The notes beneath the pieces are model-generated. The model searched no databases. It was not told where the DNA came from and was given only the letters and a program-made list of their open reading frames with translations. DNA of 14,949 nucleotides, from contig JBHJNL010000175.1 of assembly GCA_050330855.1 (NCBI GenBank), positions 1 to 14,949 of the forward strand, written 5' to 3'. Both the position numbers and the translations under genes were made by a program. The DNA is from RCC1774 sp050330855 (GTDB lineage Bacteria > Cyanobacteriota > Cyanobacteriia > Thermosynechococcales > Thermosynechococcaceae). Positions 7,019 through 14,841 of the stretch are shown here, in pieces; within the stretch, counting starts at the first letter, position 1, and each line of letters opens with the position of its first letter.

Positions 7019-7156
7019 ATAAAAGCAGATGCATTTAAGTTACCCAGTTCTACCCTCAAGATGAACTTTTAAGGAACAGAAGTTTCAGGATTCAAGCACG
7101 CCTTACTTCAAACCGTTCGCATGACCGACAACACGGTGCCTATTGGTCTACCTGCG

Positions 7157-7182
7157 ATCAAGACTTTGAGATCTGTCTTGAT
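7157..7182. repeat. Hairpin in divergent intergenic region
   Basis: ATCAAGAC (7157-7164) pairs perfectly with GTCTTGAT (7175-7182) around a 10-nt loop. TTTAATTTTCT follows at 7191-7201. It could be a leader hairpin or weak terminator in transcripts heading to the sulfotransferase gene, or a regulator site. Confidence 0.4.
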
Positions 7183-7216
7183 TCACCCTCTTTAATTTTC
7201 TCTGGGCAAGTAAATA

Positions 7217-7243
7217 TTTCAAGCCTCAATCCAAGGCTTTGAA
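7217..7243. repeat. Second hairpin in divergent intergenic region
   Basis: TTCAAGCCT (7218-7226) pairs with AGGCTTTGAA (7234-7243) with one bulged A and a 7-nt loop. A third, smaller one, ATCAGA-AA-TCTGAT, is at 7271-7284. Apart from these inverted repeats and the promoter-side palindrome, I see no gene in 6996-7439; an ATG at 7121 opens only a 24-codon frame. Confidence 0.35.
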
Positions 7244-7439
7244 CTTAAAAATCATATTTCACTATGACAGATCAGAAATCTGATGCTAATCGAAATCAAT
7301 AAATGACCTCGACTAAAAAATAGATAGGGAGTCGCATTACTAACCAGCGCAAAAACACTGATCTTAGCGTGACAAAAGTAGTGAAAGATTGGGCAACCTA
7401 AAATCACGCTCTTATTGCTCTTTTCTGTAGAAGGTCGTC

Positions 7440-8333
7440 ATGAGTCTGCCTAACTTCCTTGTCATTGGTGCCGCCAAGTCAGGTACAACCGCCCTACATC
7501 ACTACTTGCAGCAGCATCCACAGGTTTACATGACCCCTGAAAAAGAGACGAATTTCTTTGCCTTTATCGGAGAGGATTTACAATTCCAAGGGCCAGGAGA
7601 CGCTGAGATCAATCGTTTCTCCATTACCCATTTCGAAGACTATGCTGCCCAGTTTGCGGCGGTGACGGATGAAATCGCTATCGGCGAAGCCTGCCCCCTG
7701 TACCTCTACCATCCCAAGGCACCGGAGCGGATTCAGGCTAATATACCTAACGCCAAGCTGATCGTGATTCTCCGCAGCCCTGTGGAGCGGGCCTATGCTA
7801 ACTTCTTGCATTTGGTGCGCGATGGCCGTGAACCCCATGAAAATTTTGCCCATGCCTTGAAAGAGGAGCCACAGCGGATTCAAGAGAATTGGGAATGGTT
7901 CTGGCACTACCGTCAGCAGGGCTTCTACGCGATGCAGCTACAGCGATATTGCGATCGCTTCCCCTCTGACCAGCTCAAAATCTATCTCTACGAAGATCTG
8001 ATCCAGACTCCTCAGACGCTACTGCAAGGTATCTTCCACTACTTAGAAGTTGACGCCTCCTTTAAACCGAACATGACGATCCGTCCCAACAAGTCAGGGA
8101 TGCCTAAAAACCGCCTTATGCATCAGATTCTAACGCAACCTAACCCCCTCAAGTCGATCCTAAAACCCTTGTTTCCGGCCCACCTACGGCAAAAAATTCA
8201 GCATCAGAATTTGGGCAAACCTCAGATTAGCCCCGAAGTCCGTCAGTCATTGGCGGCGCTGTACCAAGAAGATATCCTGCGCTGCCAGGATATCATCCAG
8301 CGTGATTTAACGGCTTGGCTCACCACGGCTTAA
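7440..8333 (+). CDS. PAPS-dependent sulfotransferase
   Basis: A 297-residue cytosolic sulfotransferase. The 5'-phosphosulfate loop is GAAKSGTTAL (10-19), and the 3'-phosphate site is ILRSPVERAYANF (110-122) with Arg112 and Ser113. A further family segment is KIYLYEDLIQTP (180-191). It would move sulfate from PAPS to a hydroxyl of a sugar. The position at the head of a Wzx-OPX-PCP-Wzy run points to the lipid-linked repeat unit or a nucleotide-linked sugar as acceptor (inference), giving a sulfated exopolysaccharide. The ATG has GAAGG about 5 nt upstream. The flippase gene follows after 27 nt. Length is normal for the family and no truncation is seen. Confidence 0.92.
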   Translation: MSLPNFLVIGAAKSGTTALHHYLQQHPQVYMTPEKETNFFAFIGEDLQFQGPGDAEINRFSITHFEDYAAQFAAVTDEIAIGEACPLYLYHPKAPERIQANIPNAKLIVILRSPVERAYANFLHLVRDGREPHENFAHALKEEPQRIQENWEWFWHYRQQGFYAMQLQRYCDRFPSDQLKIYLYEDLIQTPQTLLQGIFHYLEVDASFKPNMTIRPNKSGMPKNRLMHQILTQPNPLKSILKPLFPAHLRQKIQHQNLGKPQISPEVRQSLAALYQEDILRCQDIIQRDLTAWLTTA

Positions 8334-8360
8334 GGCCAATTTCTATCATTAGTTCTTGCG

Positions 8361-9647
8361 ATGAATGCTTTCTCTAGCCTCAGCCTCAAACTGAAATCGA
8401 TCAATAACCCGTTTGCCCGCGACATGGGCTGGCTCGGCAGTTCGCAACTGATCAACCGGTTTACGCGCCTCGCCGCTACGGTGGTGCTTGCCCGCTGCCT
8501 CAGCCCCCATGACTATGGCTTGGCCGCCATCATCATGACCACCAACGAATTTGTGCGGGTATTCATGCGTAACGGCATCGGCACGCGCTTAATTCAAGTC
8601 AGCGAAGATCGTCTGGAACCTCTTTGCCAAGCTGCCTACTGGCTCAACTGGATCTTGTTTTCAGCTCTATTTGTTGTTCAGTCCCTAGCCGCTTTTCCGG
8701 TGGCTTGGTTCTATAACGATACGAAGCTGATTTTGCCCATTTGTGCCCTGGCAGCAACGTTATTGATGTTGCCCATCGCCATGATTCAAAACGCGCTCAT
8801 TCAGCGCCAGGGAAAGATGTGGGTGATTGCCCTCAGCGATACGATGCAAGTGACCACCGAGAATCTTTCCTCTTTGGGGTTTGCGCTGGCGGGCTTTGGG
8901 GTGTGGGCAATCGTTTTGCCTCGCCTCATCGTACCGCCCATCTGGGTTGCGATGATGCTCAAACATCATTCATGGCGACCACAGCAACGCTTTACCACAA
9001 AGGGCTGGGGCGAGTTACTCACCTTTGGTCGTAGTATTTTAGGCATTGAGTTACTCAATACGCTGCGTTTCAATCTGGATTACCTGCTGGTGGGCAGATT
9101 CCTGGGGGTTGAAGCACTCGGAGCTTATTTCTTTGCCTTTAATGCAGGATTAGGTTTGAGTTTGGGTCTGATTACTTCTGTGAAGGTGGCGCTGCTGCCT
9201 CGGCTCTGTCAGGTGCGATCGCAACTCAATCTATTCCGTCAGGTCTACTTCAAAAGCCTCAAAACCATCACTTGGTTCTTTGTCCCAGTGGTCCTTCTAC
9301 AAGCCAGTTTGGCTCCCGTTTACGTTCCCCTCGTCTTTGGCAAGCAGTGGACTGAAGCCATTCCAATTTTAGTTTTAGTATGTCTTTCGGCAATTCCGCG
9401 TCCCTTTGCAGATGCGGCTTCCCAGCTTTTACTGTCGGTTGATCGTCCCGGCATTGACCTCGCTTGGAACATTCTTTTCACAGGACTATTCACCTGCGGC
9501 ATTCTGATTGGGGTTCAAGGGCAAAGCCTAGGGGTTGCCACCGCAGTTCTGCTGACCCACTGTATTTTCTTGCCCCTCTTTACGATCTGGGCCACTCGTT
9601 TTGTCTTTCGTCGCTTGGCCGTAACCCAATCTGCCACAACTGCCTAG
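8361..9647 (+). CDS. Wzx-type polysaccharide flippase (MOP superfamily)
   Basis: A 428-residue integral membrane protein with alternating hydrophobic blocks, for example about 95-117, 122-147, 170-200, 255-275, 302-326, 332-347, 370-387 and 392-417, in line with the 12-helix MOP fold. The N-terminal pattern GSSQLINRFTRLAATVVLAR (26-45) followed by CLSPHDYGLAAI (46-57) is the usual start of Wzx/RfbX-type flippases. It would move the undecaprenyl-linked repeat unit to the periplasmic face of the inner membrane. It follows the sulfotransferase closely and precedes the secreted protein by 42 nt, so it is probably co-transcribed. Before the ATG there is no strong ribosome binding site. Confidence 0.92.
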   Translation: MNAFSSLSLKLKSINNPFARDMGWLGSSQLINRFTRLAATVVLARCLSPHDYGLAAIIMTTNEFVRVFMRNGIGTRLIQVSEDRLEPLCQAAYWLNWILFSALFVVQSLAAFPVAWFYNDTKLILPICALAATLLMLPIAMIQNALIQRQGKMWVIALSDTMQVTTENLSSLGFALAGFGVWAIVLPRLIVPPIWVAMMLKHHSWRPQQRFTTKGWGELLTFGRSILGIELLNTLRFNLDYLLVGRFLGVEALGAYFFAFNAGLGLSLGLITSVKVALLPRLCQVRSQLNLFRQVYFKSLKTITWFFVPVVLLQASLAPVYVPLVFGKQWTEAIPILVLVCLSAIPRPFADAASQLLLSVDRPGIDLAWNILFTGLFTCGILIGVQGQSLGVATAVLLTHCIFLPLFTIWATRFVFRRLAVTQSATTA

Positions 9648-9689
9648 AGCATCAGCCACTGAAGCCTACTCAACTCGTTCCCCCTCCCC

Positions 9690-10658
9690 ATGTTGTCTAA
9701 ACCGTCCCTTATCCTGAGTTTTCTCATCGTCCTGATGCCAGGATTCAGTCGCTTGTCACGGGTACAGGCTGAATCCATTGAGCAGCCCGAACCCGCAACA
9801 GTGTCTAATGCGACCAAACAGCCGGAAGAACTTTTCTTAGCGCCCCCTCTACCCGATGAACCGGAGGACTGGGCAGAGACGGCAGTGCCTGAGTGGTCAG
9901 AACCACGCGAAGAAAAGCGTGCTGCTCCCATATCTGAATCTGCTCAATCAGACCGCAAGCCGATCACGGCACCCCCCATCCAAACGCAGAAAAAAGCACC
10001 CGCTACGCTGACACCAGAATCTCTACCGTCAGACTGGGTTAAACCATCCCCCTCAGAGGTAGCGCAACCTATTACACAACCATCGACTGTCTCTAGACCC
10101 AAAAAACTCCAGTCACAGTGGCTGGAGCTGACACCGCCTGAAGAGACCCATTGGCGTAACCAACCATCCTTTCCACCTCCGCCGGGATCGCAACCGTTGA
10201 AGCCCCGTCGACCCGATTCCAGAGACCGATGGATTCGACCTGGTAAAACACAACCCAGGGGACGATGGGAGCCGTGGGGAGTGACTCCTATTATCGAACC
10301 GCCCGATCGTCTCTATCTCAAAGAGCGCAGCGTTCAGCCCTCCGCAAAAGTGCGTCTTGATGATGCTCAATTGCAAACCATCCTAGTGGATGAAAAGGTT
10401 CACCATCGCATCATTGGTCAACTGCTCAATCATACCCCCGGCCATGTCTACAATTTGCGGGTTTACTATCGTATCCGCCAAGGGCTACAGACAGTGGATG
10501 TGGGTCAGTTTTCAATGGGCGCAGACAAGCGTCTCGCACCTGGAGATCGCATTCGCTTTGCCTATCCCGTCCCCACCCCTGGAGAACTCGAAATCTCCTT
10601 CGTCGAATGGAAATACGAAGACGGCACTCAAGGCATCTCTGAACGGGGGGTTCTTTAA
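9690..10658 (+). CDS. Secreted proline-rich protein with C-terminal beta domain, function unknown
   Basis: A 322-residue protein I do not recognise as a named family. Residues 1-27 are a signal peptide (hydrophobic core SLILSFLIVLMPGF, cleavage probably after VQA), so the protein acts in the periplasm or outside. Residues 28-205 are low-complexity, rich in Pro, Glu, Gln and Trp, and probably disordered, with a basic region at 168-195. Residues about 207-322 form a compact beta-rich domain: IIGQLLNHTPGHVYNLRVYY (241-260), VGQFSMG, LAPGDRIRFAYPVP, ISFVEWKY. The layout resembles FxLYD-type domains by eye (G-x-L-x-N, Y/VxY, PG before the last strands); this needs a profile search. Its position between Wzx and OPX genes suggests an accessory role in polysaccharide export or envelope anchoring. 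Confidence 0.85.
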   Translation: MLSKPSLILSFLIVLMPGFSRLSRVQAESIEQPEPATVSNATKQPEELFLAPPLPDEPEDWAETAVPEWSEPREEKRAAPISESAQSDRKPITAPPIQTQKKAPATLTPESLPSDWVKPSPSEVAQPITQPSTVSRPKKLQSQWLELTPPEETHWRNQPSFPPPPGSQPLKPRRPDSRDRWIRPGKTQPRGRWEPWGVTPIIEPPDRLYLKERSVQPSAKVRLDDAQLQTILVDEKVHHRIIGQLLNHTPGHVYNLRVYYRIRQGLQTVDVGQFSMGADKRLAPGDRIRFAYPVPTPGELEISFVEWKYEDGTQGISERGVL

Positions 10659-10660
10659 CA

Positions 10661-10735
10661 ATGCAACCCACCCTGACTGTCCAAGTCCCCCTCGACCCAG
10701 GGTACCCTATCGTTGATGCCCGGAAGGTCTTTTGA
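10661..10735 (+). CDS. Possible 24-codon peptide coupled to the export gene
   Basis: An ATG 2 nt after the previous stop opens a 24-residue frame (MQPTLTVQV ... IVDARKVF) whose TGA overlaps the ATG of the OPX gene as TGATG. The region before its ATG is GGGGGGTTCTTTAACA, an unusual distance for a ribosome binding site. It may be a translated coupling leader, or simply a chance frame in the 76-nt spacer. Confidence 0.2.
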   Translation: MQPTLTVQVPLDPGYPIVDARKVF

Positions 10736-11805
10736 TGCTGAAATTTAGTTCCCATTGGGTCTATCCCCTGCTGTCTGCCCTCTCAGTCTGCGTAGCAGCG
10801 TTACCCAGCGCAGCATTACCGCTTTCACCTGGAGATCGTGTTGAAGTCACGATCCCCAACGAGAAATACTTTGCCCGCATCTATGAAGTCAACCAAGAAG
10901 GGGGTATCGAAGTTCCCTATCTTGGTGCCCTTGCCGTAGAAGGACTGGAACCCATTGAAGCCGAGCAGAAGCTCACTCAAGCCTTAACCACCGCAGGCTA
11001 TTTTCCCCCTAGCGCACTCAAGCTGACTCTACAGGTGGTGCTGTGGGCACCTGTTCAGGTGGGGATATCGGGAGAGGTTTTTTCCCCAGGACGCGTCACT
11101 ATCAATGAAATTGCGGAGGAGGATCGCCCCTCTTTTGTTGGCAACGACACCAAATTTATTGTGGGGGACTACTCGCCCCGACGAACCTTGACCAGGGCCA
11201 TTAGTGCGGCAGGTGGAGTGACACCTACCGCCGATATTTCAAGGGTGCGCGTCATCCGGGGCAATCGGGAAAAAGTTCTCGATCTCACAGGTGTCTTTAC
11301 CGGCGAGGCCGTTGAAAATATACCGCTAGTGGCCGGGGACCAAGTGATCATTCCCACTGCAGATCGCTTTCAGTCAGAGCTGGTTCGCCCGTCAGATATC
11401 ACCCTGCCGGGCATCAAAATCTTTGTTTCTAATCTCACCACCCCAGCGAGCAACAATGCTGTATCTGCGATTGGCAATGAGCAAGAAGGCATTAACTTTC
11501 CCTATGGTGGTCGGTTTAGTCAGGCTGTGGTCGCCACGAACTGTGTGGGGGGGACCAAGGCAACCAATGCGGCGCGCAAAGCCATCTTGGTTCGTGTTGA
11601 CCGAGTAACCGGTAAAACTACCCACTTAGAACGTCCTGTTGAAGATTTGATCCGTAATTCCAGCACAGAGGCTGAAAATCCGCTGCTCATGCCGCGAGAT
11701 GCCGTTGCCTGCTACGACTCTCGCGTGACGAATACCCGAGATGTTTTTCGCAGTATTGCTGACATTTTCGGTCCAGCAAAGGTGCTCTTTGATGTTTTGT
11801 TTTAA
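10735..11805 (+). CDS. OPX-type polysaccharide export protein (Wza-like)
   Basis: A 356-residue envelope protein. It begins with a signal sequence (hydrophobic 8-27, cleavage near PSAA). The polysaccharide export (PES) domain at about 30-105 shows LSPGDRVEVTI (30-40), GGIEVPYLGALAVEGL (56-71) and LTQAL. Two SLBB-type domains follow at about 106-215 (VQVGISGEVFSPGRV, RTLTRAISAAGGV, VPLVAGDQV-like IPLVAGDQVII) and 225-330. A C-terminal amphipathic helix (335-356) may be the outer-membrane ring helix. No lipobox is clear: LSVC at 16-19 has a poor -1 residue. It would form the periplasmic or outer-membrane exit channel together with the PCP protein encoded next. ATG 10735 is chosen over TTG 10732 because GGAAGG at 10722-10727 is well placed. 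Confidence 0.92.
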   Translation: MLKFSSHWVYPLLSALSVCVAALPSAALPLSPGDRVEVTIPNEKYFARIYEVNQEGGIEVPYLGALAVEGLEPIEAEQKLTQALTTAGYFPPSALKLTLQVVLWAPVQVGISGEVFSPGRVTINEIAEEDRPSFVGNDTKFIVGDYSPRRTLTRAISAAGGVTPTADISRVRVIRGNREKVLDLTGVFTGEAVENIPLVAGDQVIIPTADRFQSELVRPSDITLPGIKIFVSNLTTPASNNAVSAIGNEQEGINFPYGGRFSQAVVATNCVGGTKATNAARKAILVRVDRVTGKTTHLERPVEDLIRNSSTEAENPLLMPRDAVACYDSRVTNTRDVFRSIADIFGPAKVLFDVLF

Positions 11806-11828
11806 AGCCCAGCAGGTTACTTGAAACG

Positions 11829-13265
11829 ATGGAAATCAGTTCCCATAACATTGTGCTTAAGCCTTCGGCTCGACGCAGCCACAGGCTGTGGCGGTTTGGG
11901 CGATATCTGATCGTGGGTTCCCTATCCAATGCCTTGTTGTGGGGTGGGACGATTCATTTTCTCAAAACAACCCCGCCCACCTATAGAAGTTCGGTTGTCC
12001 TCAATATCGTCGGCGGGGGGCCAGGGGTTAATCTCAATCTCCCCGATATTGGTCAAGCGGTGACCTCCAGCCAGTCTTCTTTTAACAGCGCCCATTCTGA
12101 CCCCCGCGATAACTACAAAGAGATTGCTATGAGCGGCTCGGTGCTAGATGCCGCCGCTGCGATCTCAAAAGTCTCTCCAGAAGTTCTCGGAGAACCCGCC
12201 ATCAGCCTAGTCGCCAACACTACGCTGATGAGCATTGAACTAGAAGCTCTATCGCCTGAAATGGCACAGACTAAAGCCAAAGCTATGCATGAAGCTCTAG
12301 CCGTGCGGCTAGAGGTGCTGCGAGAAGGAGAACAAGACGAGCGCAATAAAGCCACCAACAAAGCATTAGTTGCAGCGCAGAAGAAACTCACTGAAGCCCA
12401 AAGTCAAGTCTCGGACTACAAAGCCAACTCAGGACTCCATTCTTCAGAGCAGGTCAAAACCCTAATTAGCAACATTGAGCAGCTACGCCAAAAACGGGCA
12501 GAGGCGATCTCCACTCGTCAGCAATCCCAAGAAGGAATGGAGCAGCTGGCTCAGACCCTGAAGGTTGCGCCCCAACAAGCTGCTGAAGCCCTATCACTAC
12601 AGGCCGACCAAGAGTTTCAAAAAAGCTTAGAGGACTACACTACCTCTACCACCACCCTTTTAGAACTACAGCCACTGCGCGGTCCCAATTATCCCGATGT
12701 GGTAGAGGCTCGTAATCAGCAAACAACTGCTCAGGCAAATCTCCTGAGTCGCAGTCAAGTCCTCCTGGGTCGCCCCATTGAGAAATCAATGCTAGAGCGT
12801 CTCATTCTGAGCGGAACCAATAGTTCTAGTGACGGATCTGGCGGCAATCGCAGCGCTCTCTATAAATCTTTGGTAGAGGAACAAATGCGCTATCAGGGGC
12901 TCAGTGGTGAAGTTACAGCCATGACCCAGGAGGTTGCCAGTCTCGAAAATCTCCTGCGAAGCCGAACCCGTAAAGAATCTGAGCTGGATAGCCGCATTCG
13001 TGACCTACAAATTGCTGAAGCTATTTTTGCAGCGACTTTAGCCAAACTCGATCTTAGTAAAGGCGACCCCTTCGCCTCTTACCCGATCATGCAGGTGGTT
13101 GAAGAACCTAGCCAACCGAAAAAACCCAACGCGCCTAAGAAGAGTCTAGTGTTGGTCGGCAGCGCTATGGGTTCACTGCTGATGACCATTGGCTTGACCC
13201 TCATTTGGTATCGCCAACCGCTGGTTTTGATGTCCAGAAAAGTCGTTCAGGGAATTATTGATTGA
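11829..13265 (+). CDS. PCP-type polysaccharide co-polymerase (Wzz-like) without kinase domain
   Basis: A 478-residue inner-membrane protein with the Wzz layout. A basic N-terminus leads to a first membrane helix at about 25-46. A large periplasmic domain follows (SVVLNIVGGG at 55-64, then long helical and coiled-coil stretches at about 150-260 and 340-405). The pre-membrane motif VVEEPSQPKKPNAPKK is at 423-438, and the second membrane helix at 439-461. Only about 17 residues follow, so there is no BY-kinase domain with Walker motifs and no Tyr-rich tail; it belongs to the PCP-1/PCP-2b-like kinase-free group. It would control chain length and bridge Wzy to the OPX protein. The spacer from the OPX gene is 23 nt, and its TGA overlaps the next ATG as TGATG. 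Confidence 0.92.
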   Translation: MEISSHNIVLKPSARRSHRLWRFGRYLIVGSLSNALLWGGTIHFLKTTPPTYRSSVVLNIVGGGPGVNLNLPDIGQAVTSSQSSFNSAHSDPRDNYKEIAMSGSVLDAAAAISKVSPEVLGEPAISLVANTTLMSIELEALSPEMAQTKAKAMHEALAVRLEVLREGEQDERNKATNKALVAAQKKLTEAQSQVSDYKANSGLHSSEQVKTLISNIEQLRQKRAEAISTRQQSQEGMEQLAQTLKVAPQQAAEALSLQADQEFQKSLEDYTTSTTTLLELQPLRGPNYPDVVEARNQQTTAQANLLSRSQVLLGRPIEKSMLERLILSGTNSSSDGSGGNRSALYKSLVEEQMRYQGLSGEVTAMTQEVASLENLLRSRTRKESELDSRIRDLQIAEAIFAATLAKLDLSKGDPFASYPIMQVVEEPSQPKKPNAPKKSLVLVGSAMGSLLMTIGLTLIWYRQPLVLMSRKVVQGIID

Positions 13266-14617
13266 TGTCGAATGCCAATGCACTAGATCTAAGCAACGAC
13301 AAACCCAAACGACGACGGAAAAAGGGTAAGACCATCGACATCCAGCCCGAGAATTTTTCGGAGAAGATGGTCTGGTACAGCATCATCTGGACCTACGGCT
13401 TTTTTCTCTTGGGGGCCGTATATGTAGTGGGTTCCGTCGTCGGCTGGCTTTTGTTCTTTGTTCTGTTACTCAAGCTTTGGTTTCAAACCGATCAAACACC
13501 GCCAGACAAGAAAATCGCAATTCCCTGGATCACGATCGTCTGGATCATCGGTATGTTGATCGAACAGGTGGCTTTGGTTATGGGCCATCTAGACTTTAAT
13601 CTACCCATATCGCTGTTGATCAAATCAAGTATTGGCTGGGCAAAAGGATGGGCCTCTTTAGCCCTATATCCCTTAGCAGGTTGTCTACCGATTCGTCCTC
13701 AAATTGTGTATCGGGCCACCTGCATCGTGTGTTTTCATACTCTTTTGCTGGCCCCACTGTTGATCATGGCTCCCATTCTGCACCTCCCTGAAGTTCTGTA
13801 TGTTTCACCCTTAAAAGTCTTTGGTGGCCCTGGCCCCACCTGCTTTGATGTCTCTCTCTATGAGATCAGCTATGACGGAGAGCTACGGCAGCGACTCTTC
13901 ACCCCCTGGGGACCGGCCCTCGGATTTTTAGCCAACATCTATTTTCTACTCGTCCTGCAGGAAGAAGATAAAAAATGGCGATGGCGCGGTGTGATTGGCG
14001 CACTATTCATGGCCTACATTTGCAAGTCTCGCTTAGCGCTAATTTCAGCGATTCTCACCCCCGCCATGGTTTATGTGATCTCTAAACTGGTGCGCCCTTC
14101 CATGCAGCTCTTTTTGGGCGTGACCGCCTACGCCTTTGGTCTTCTATCAACGCCGATTATTGAAACCTTCACCAGCTTTATGGATAAGGTCAAAGGCGCA
14201 AGGGCAGATTCAACCCGTGTGCGAGCGTTATTGAAAGATATTGCCTTTGCCCGCGCTGATAAGGAGGCCCCTATTTGGGGGCATGGGGTCGTTGAGTCTG
14301 GCCCTCACCTCGTGGAGTTCATGCCCATTGGCTCCCACCATACTTGGGCTGGCCTCATGTTTGTGAAGGGCATTGTGGGCTTTTGGGGCTTAGCCATTCC
14401 GATGATTTTGAGCGCGGTTGTTTTGCTTTATAAGTCTCAGTTTCAAAAAGTGGCCGGTGCAGGATTCGGAGTCTTGTTTATTCTTTTTCTCTATACCTTT
14501 GGAGAGAACCTAGAAATTTTGGTTTACTTATACTGGCCTGGATTGATTGTGATGGGAATTGCCTTTCGAGAAGCATTACCCTCCCATGCCTCAGAGATGG
14601 TTTCTCACAGTACATAA
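13265..14617 (+). CDS. Wzy-type O-antigen/exopolysaccharide polymerase
   Basis: A 450-residue polytopic membrane protein. The N-terminus is cytosolic-like and highly basic (KPKRRRKKGK, 13-22). Hydrophobic segments lie at about 37-73, 86-106, 150-171, 215-232, 243-275, 280-298, 365-388 and 397-432. Family-type residues include KSRLALISAIL (254-264), RADSTRVRALL (313-323) and GHGVVESGPHLVEFM (339-353), with HHTWAGLMFVKGIVG (358-372), the usual pattern of Wzy_C/O-antigen ligase proteins. It would polymerise flipped repeat units at the periplasmic face; a ligase role cannot be fully excluded. ATG 13265 overlaps the co-polymerase stop (TGATG) and has AGGGA at 13249-13253, so it is preferred over TTG 13262. 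It is the last gene of the plus-strand run; no clear intrinsic terminator is seen after it. Confidence 0.9.
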   Translation: MSNANALDLSNDKPKRRRKKGKTIDIQPENFSEKMVWYSIIWTYGFFLLGAVYVVGSVVGWLLFFVLLLKLWFQTDQTPPDKKIAIPWITIVWIIGMLIEQVALVMGHLDFNLPISLLIKSSIGWAKGWASLALYPLAGCLPIRPQIVYRATCIVCFHTLLLAPLLIMAPILHLPEVLYVSPLKVFGGPGPTCFDVSLYEISYDGELRQRLFTPWGPALGFLANIYFLLVLQEEDKKWRWRGVIGALFMAYICKSRLALISAILTPAMVYVISKLVRPSMQLFLGVTAYAFGLLSTPIIETFTSFMDKVKGARADSTRVRALLKDIAFARADKEAPIWGHGVVESGPHLVEFMPIGSHHTWAGLMFVKGIVGFWGLAIPMILSAVVLLYKSQFQKVAGAGFGVLFILFLYTFGENLEILVYLYWPGLIVMGIAFREALPSHASEMVSHST

Positions 14618-14731
14618 GATCGTTCTGTTGGCTTCTTAATGCGGTTTAATCCAGCTCCAGAAGCTTAAGGGCAGTATGCCTTGTGCTGTTCCTATGCCTT
14701 TCGATAAGCCATCTGTACTCAGGTTTATCTC

Positions 14732-14827
14732 TCAAGTGCTCCGCAGGCGTTGGTCAAGAACCTTCAAGATCAATAGTGCGATCGCAACCGATCCTGCCAA
14801 TCCTGCCCAATAGAACCCATTTGACAT
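14732..14827 (-). CDS. Possible 31-residue single-pass membrane peptide
   Basis: An ATG frame encodes MSNGFYWAGLAG, a hydrophobic continuation (SVAIALLILKVL) and a charged end DQRLRST. One membrane helix spanning about residues 5-24 with a positive C-terminus is a plausible small membrane protein. It starts 14 nt after the stop of another minus-strand frame, which is what an operon would look like. The ribosome binding site is weak, and a HIP1 octamer lies inside. I do not recognise it as any of the small photosystem or cytochrome b6f subunits. Confidence 0.35.
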   Translation of the reverse strand: MSNGFYWAGLAGSVAIALLILKVLDQRLRST

Positions 14828-14841
14828 CTTGGTAGTCCATT

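Noticed and set aside
7121..7195. 24-codon frame in the divergent intergenic region
   Set aside because: No ribosome binding site, and it runs through the 7157-7182 hairpin; chance frame is more likely.
7578..7907. 109-codon minus-strand frame in the sulfotransferase gene
   Set aside because: Shadow of the PAPS-binding protein's coding sequence; no support of its own.
10390..10755. Overlapping frames on both strands at the end of the secreted-protein gene
   Set aside because: The main frame has a signal peptide and continuous beta-domain pattern; the alternatives are low-complexity shadows.
14667..14682. AAGGGCA/TGCCTT hairpin as terminator of the plus-strand run
   Set aside because: Short stem with a bulge, 3-nt loop and no T-tract.
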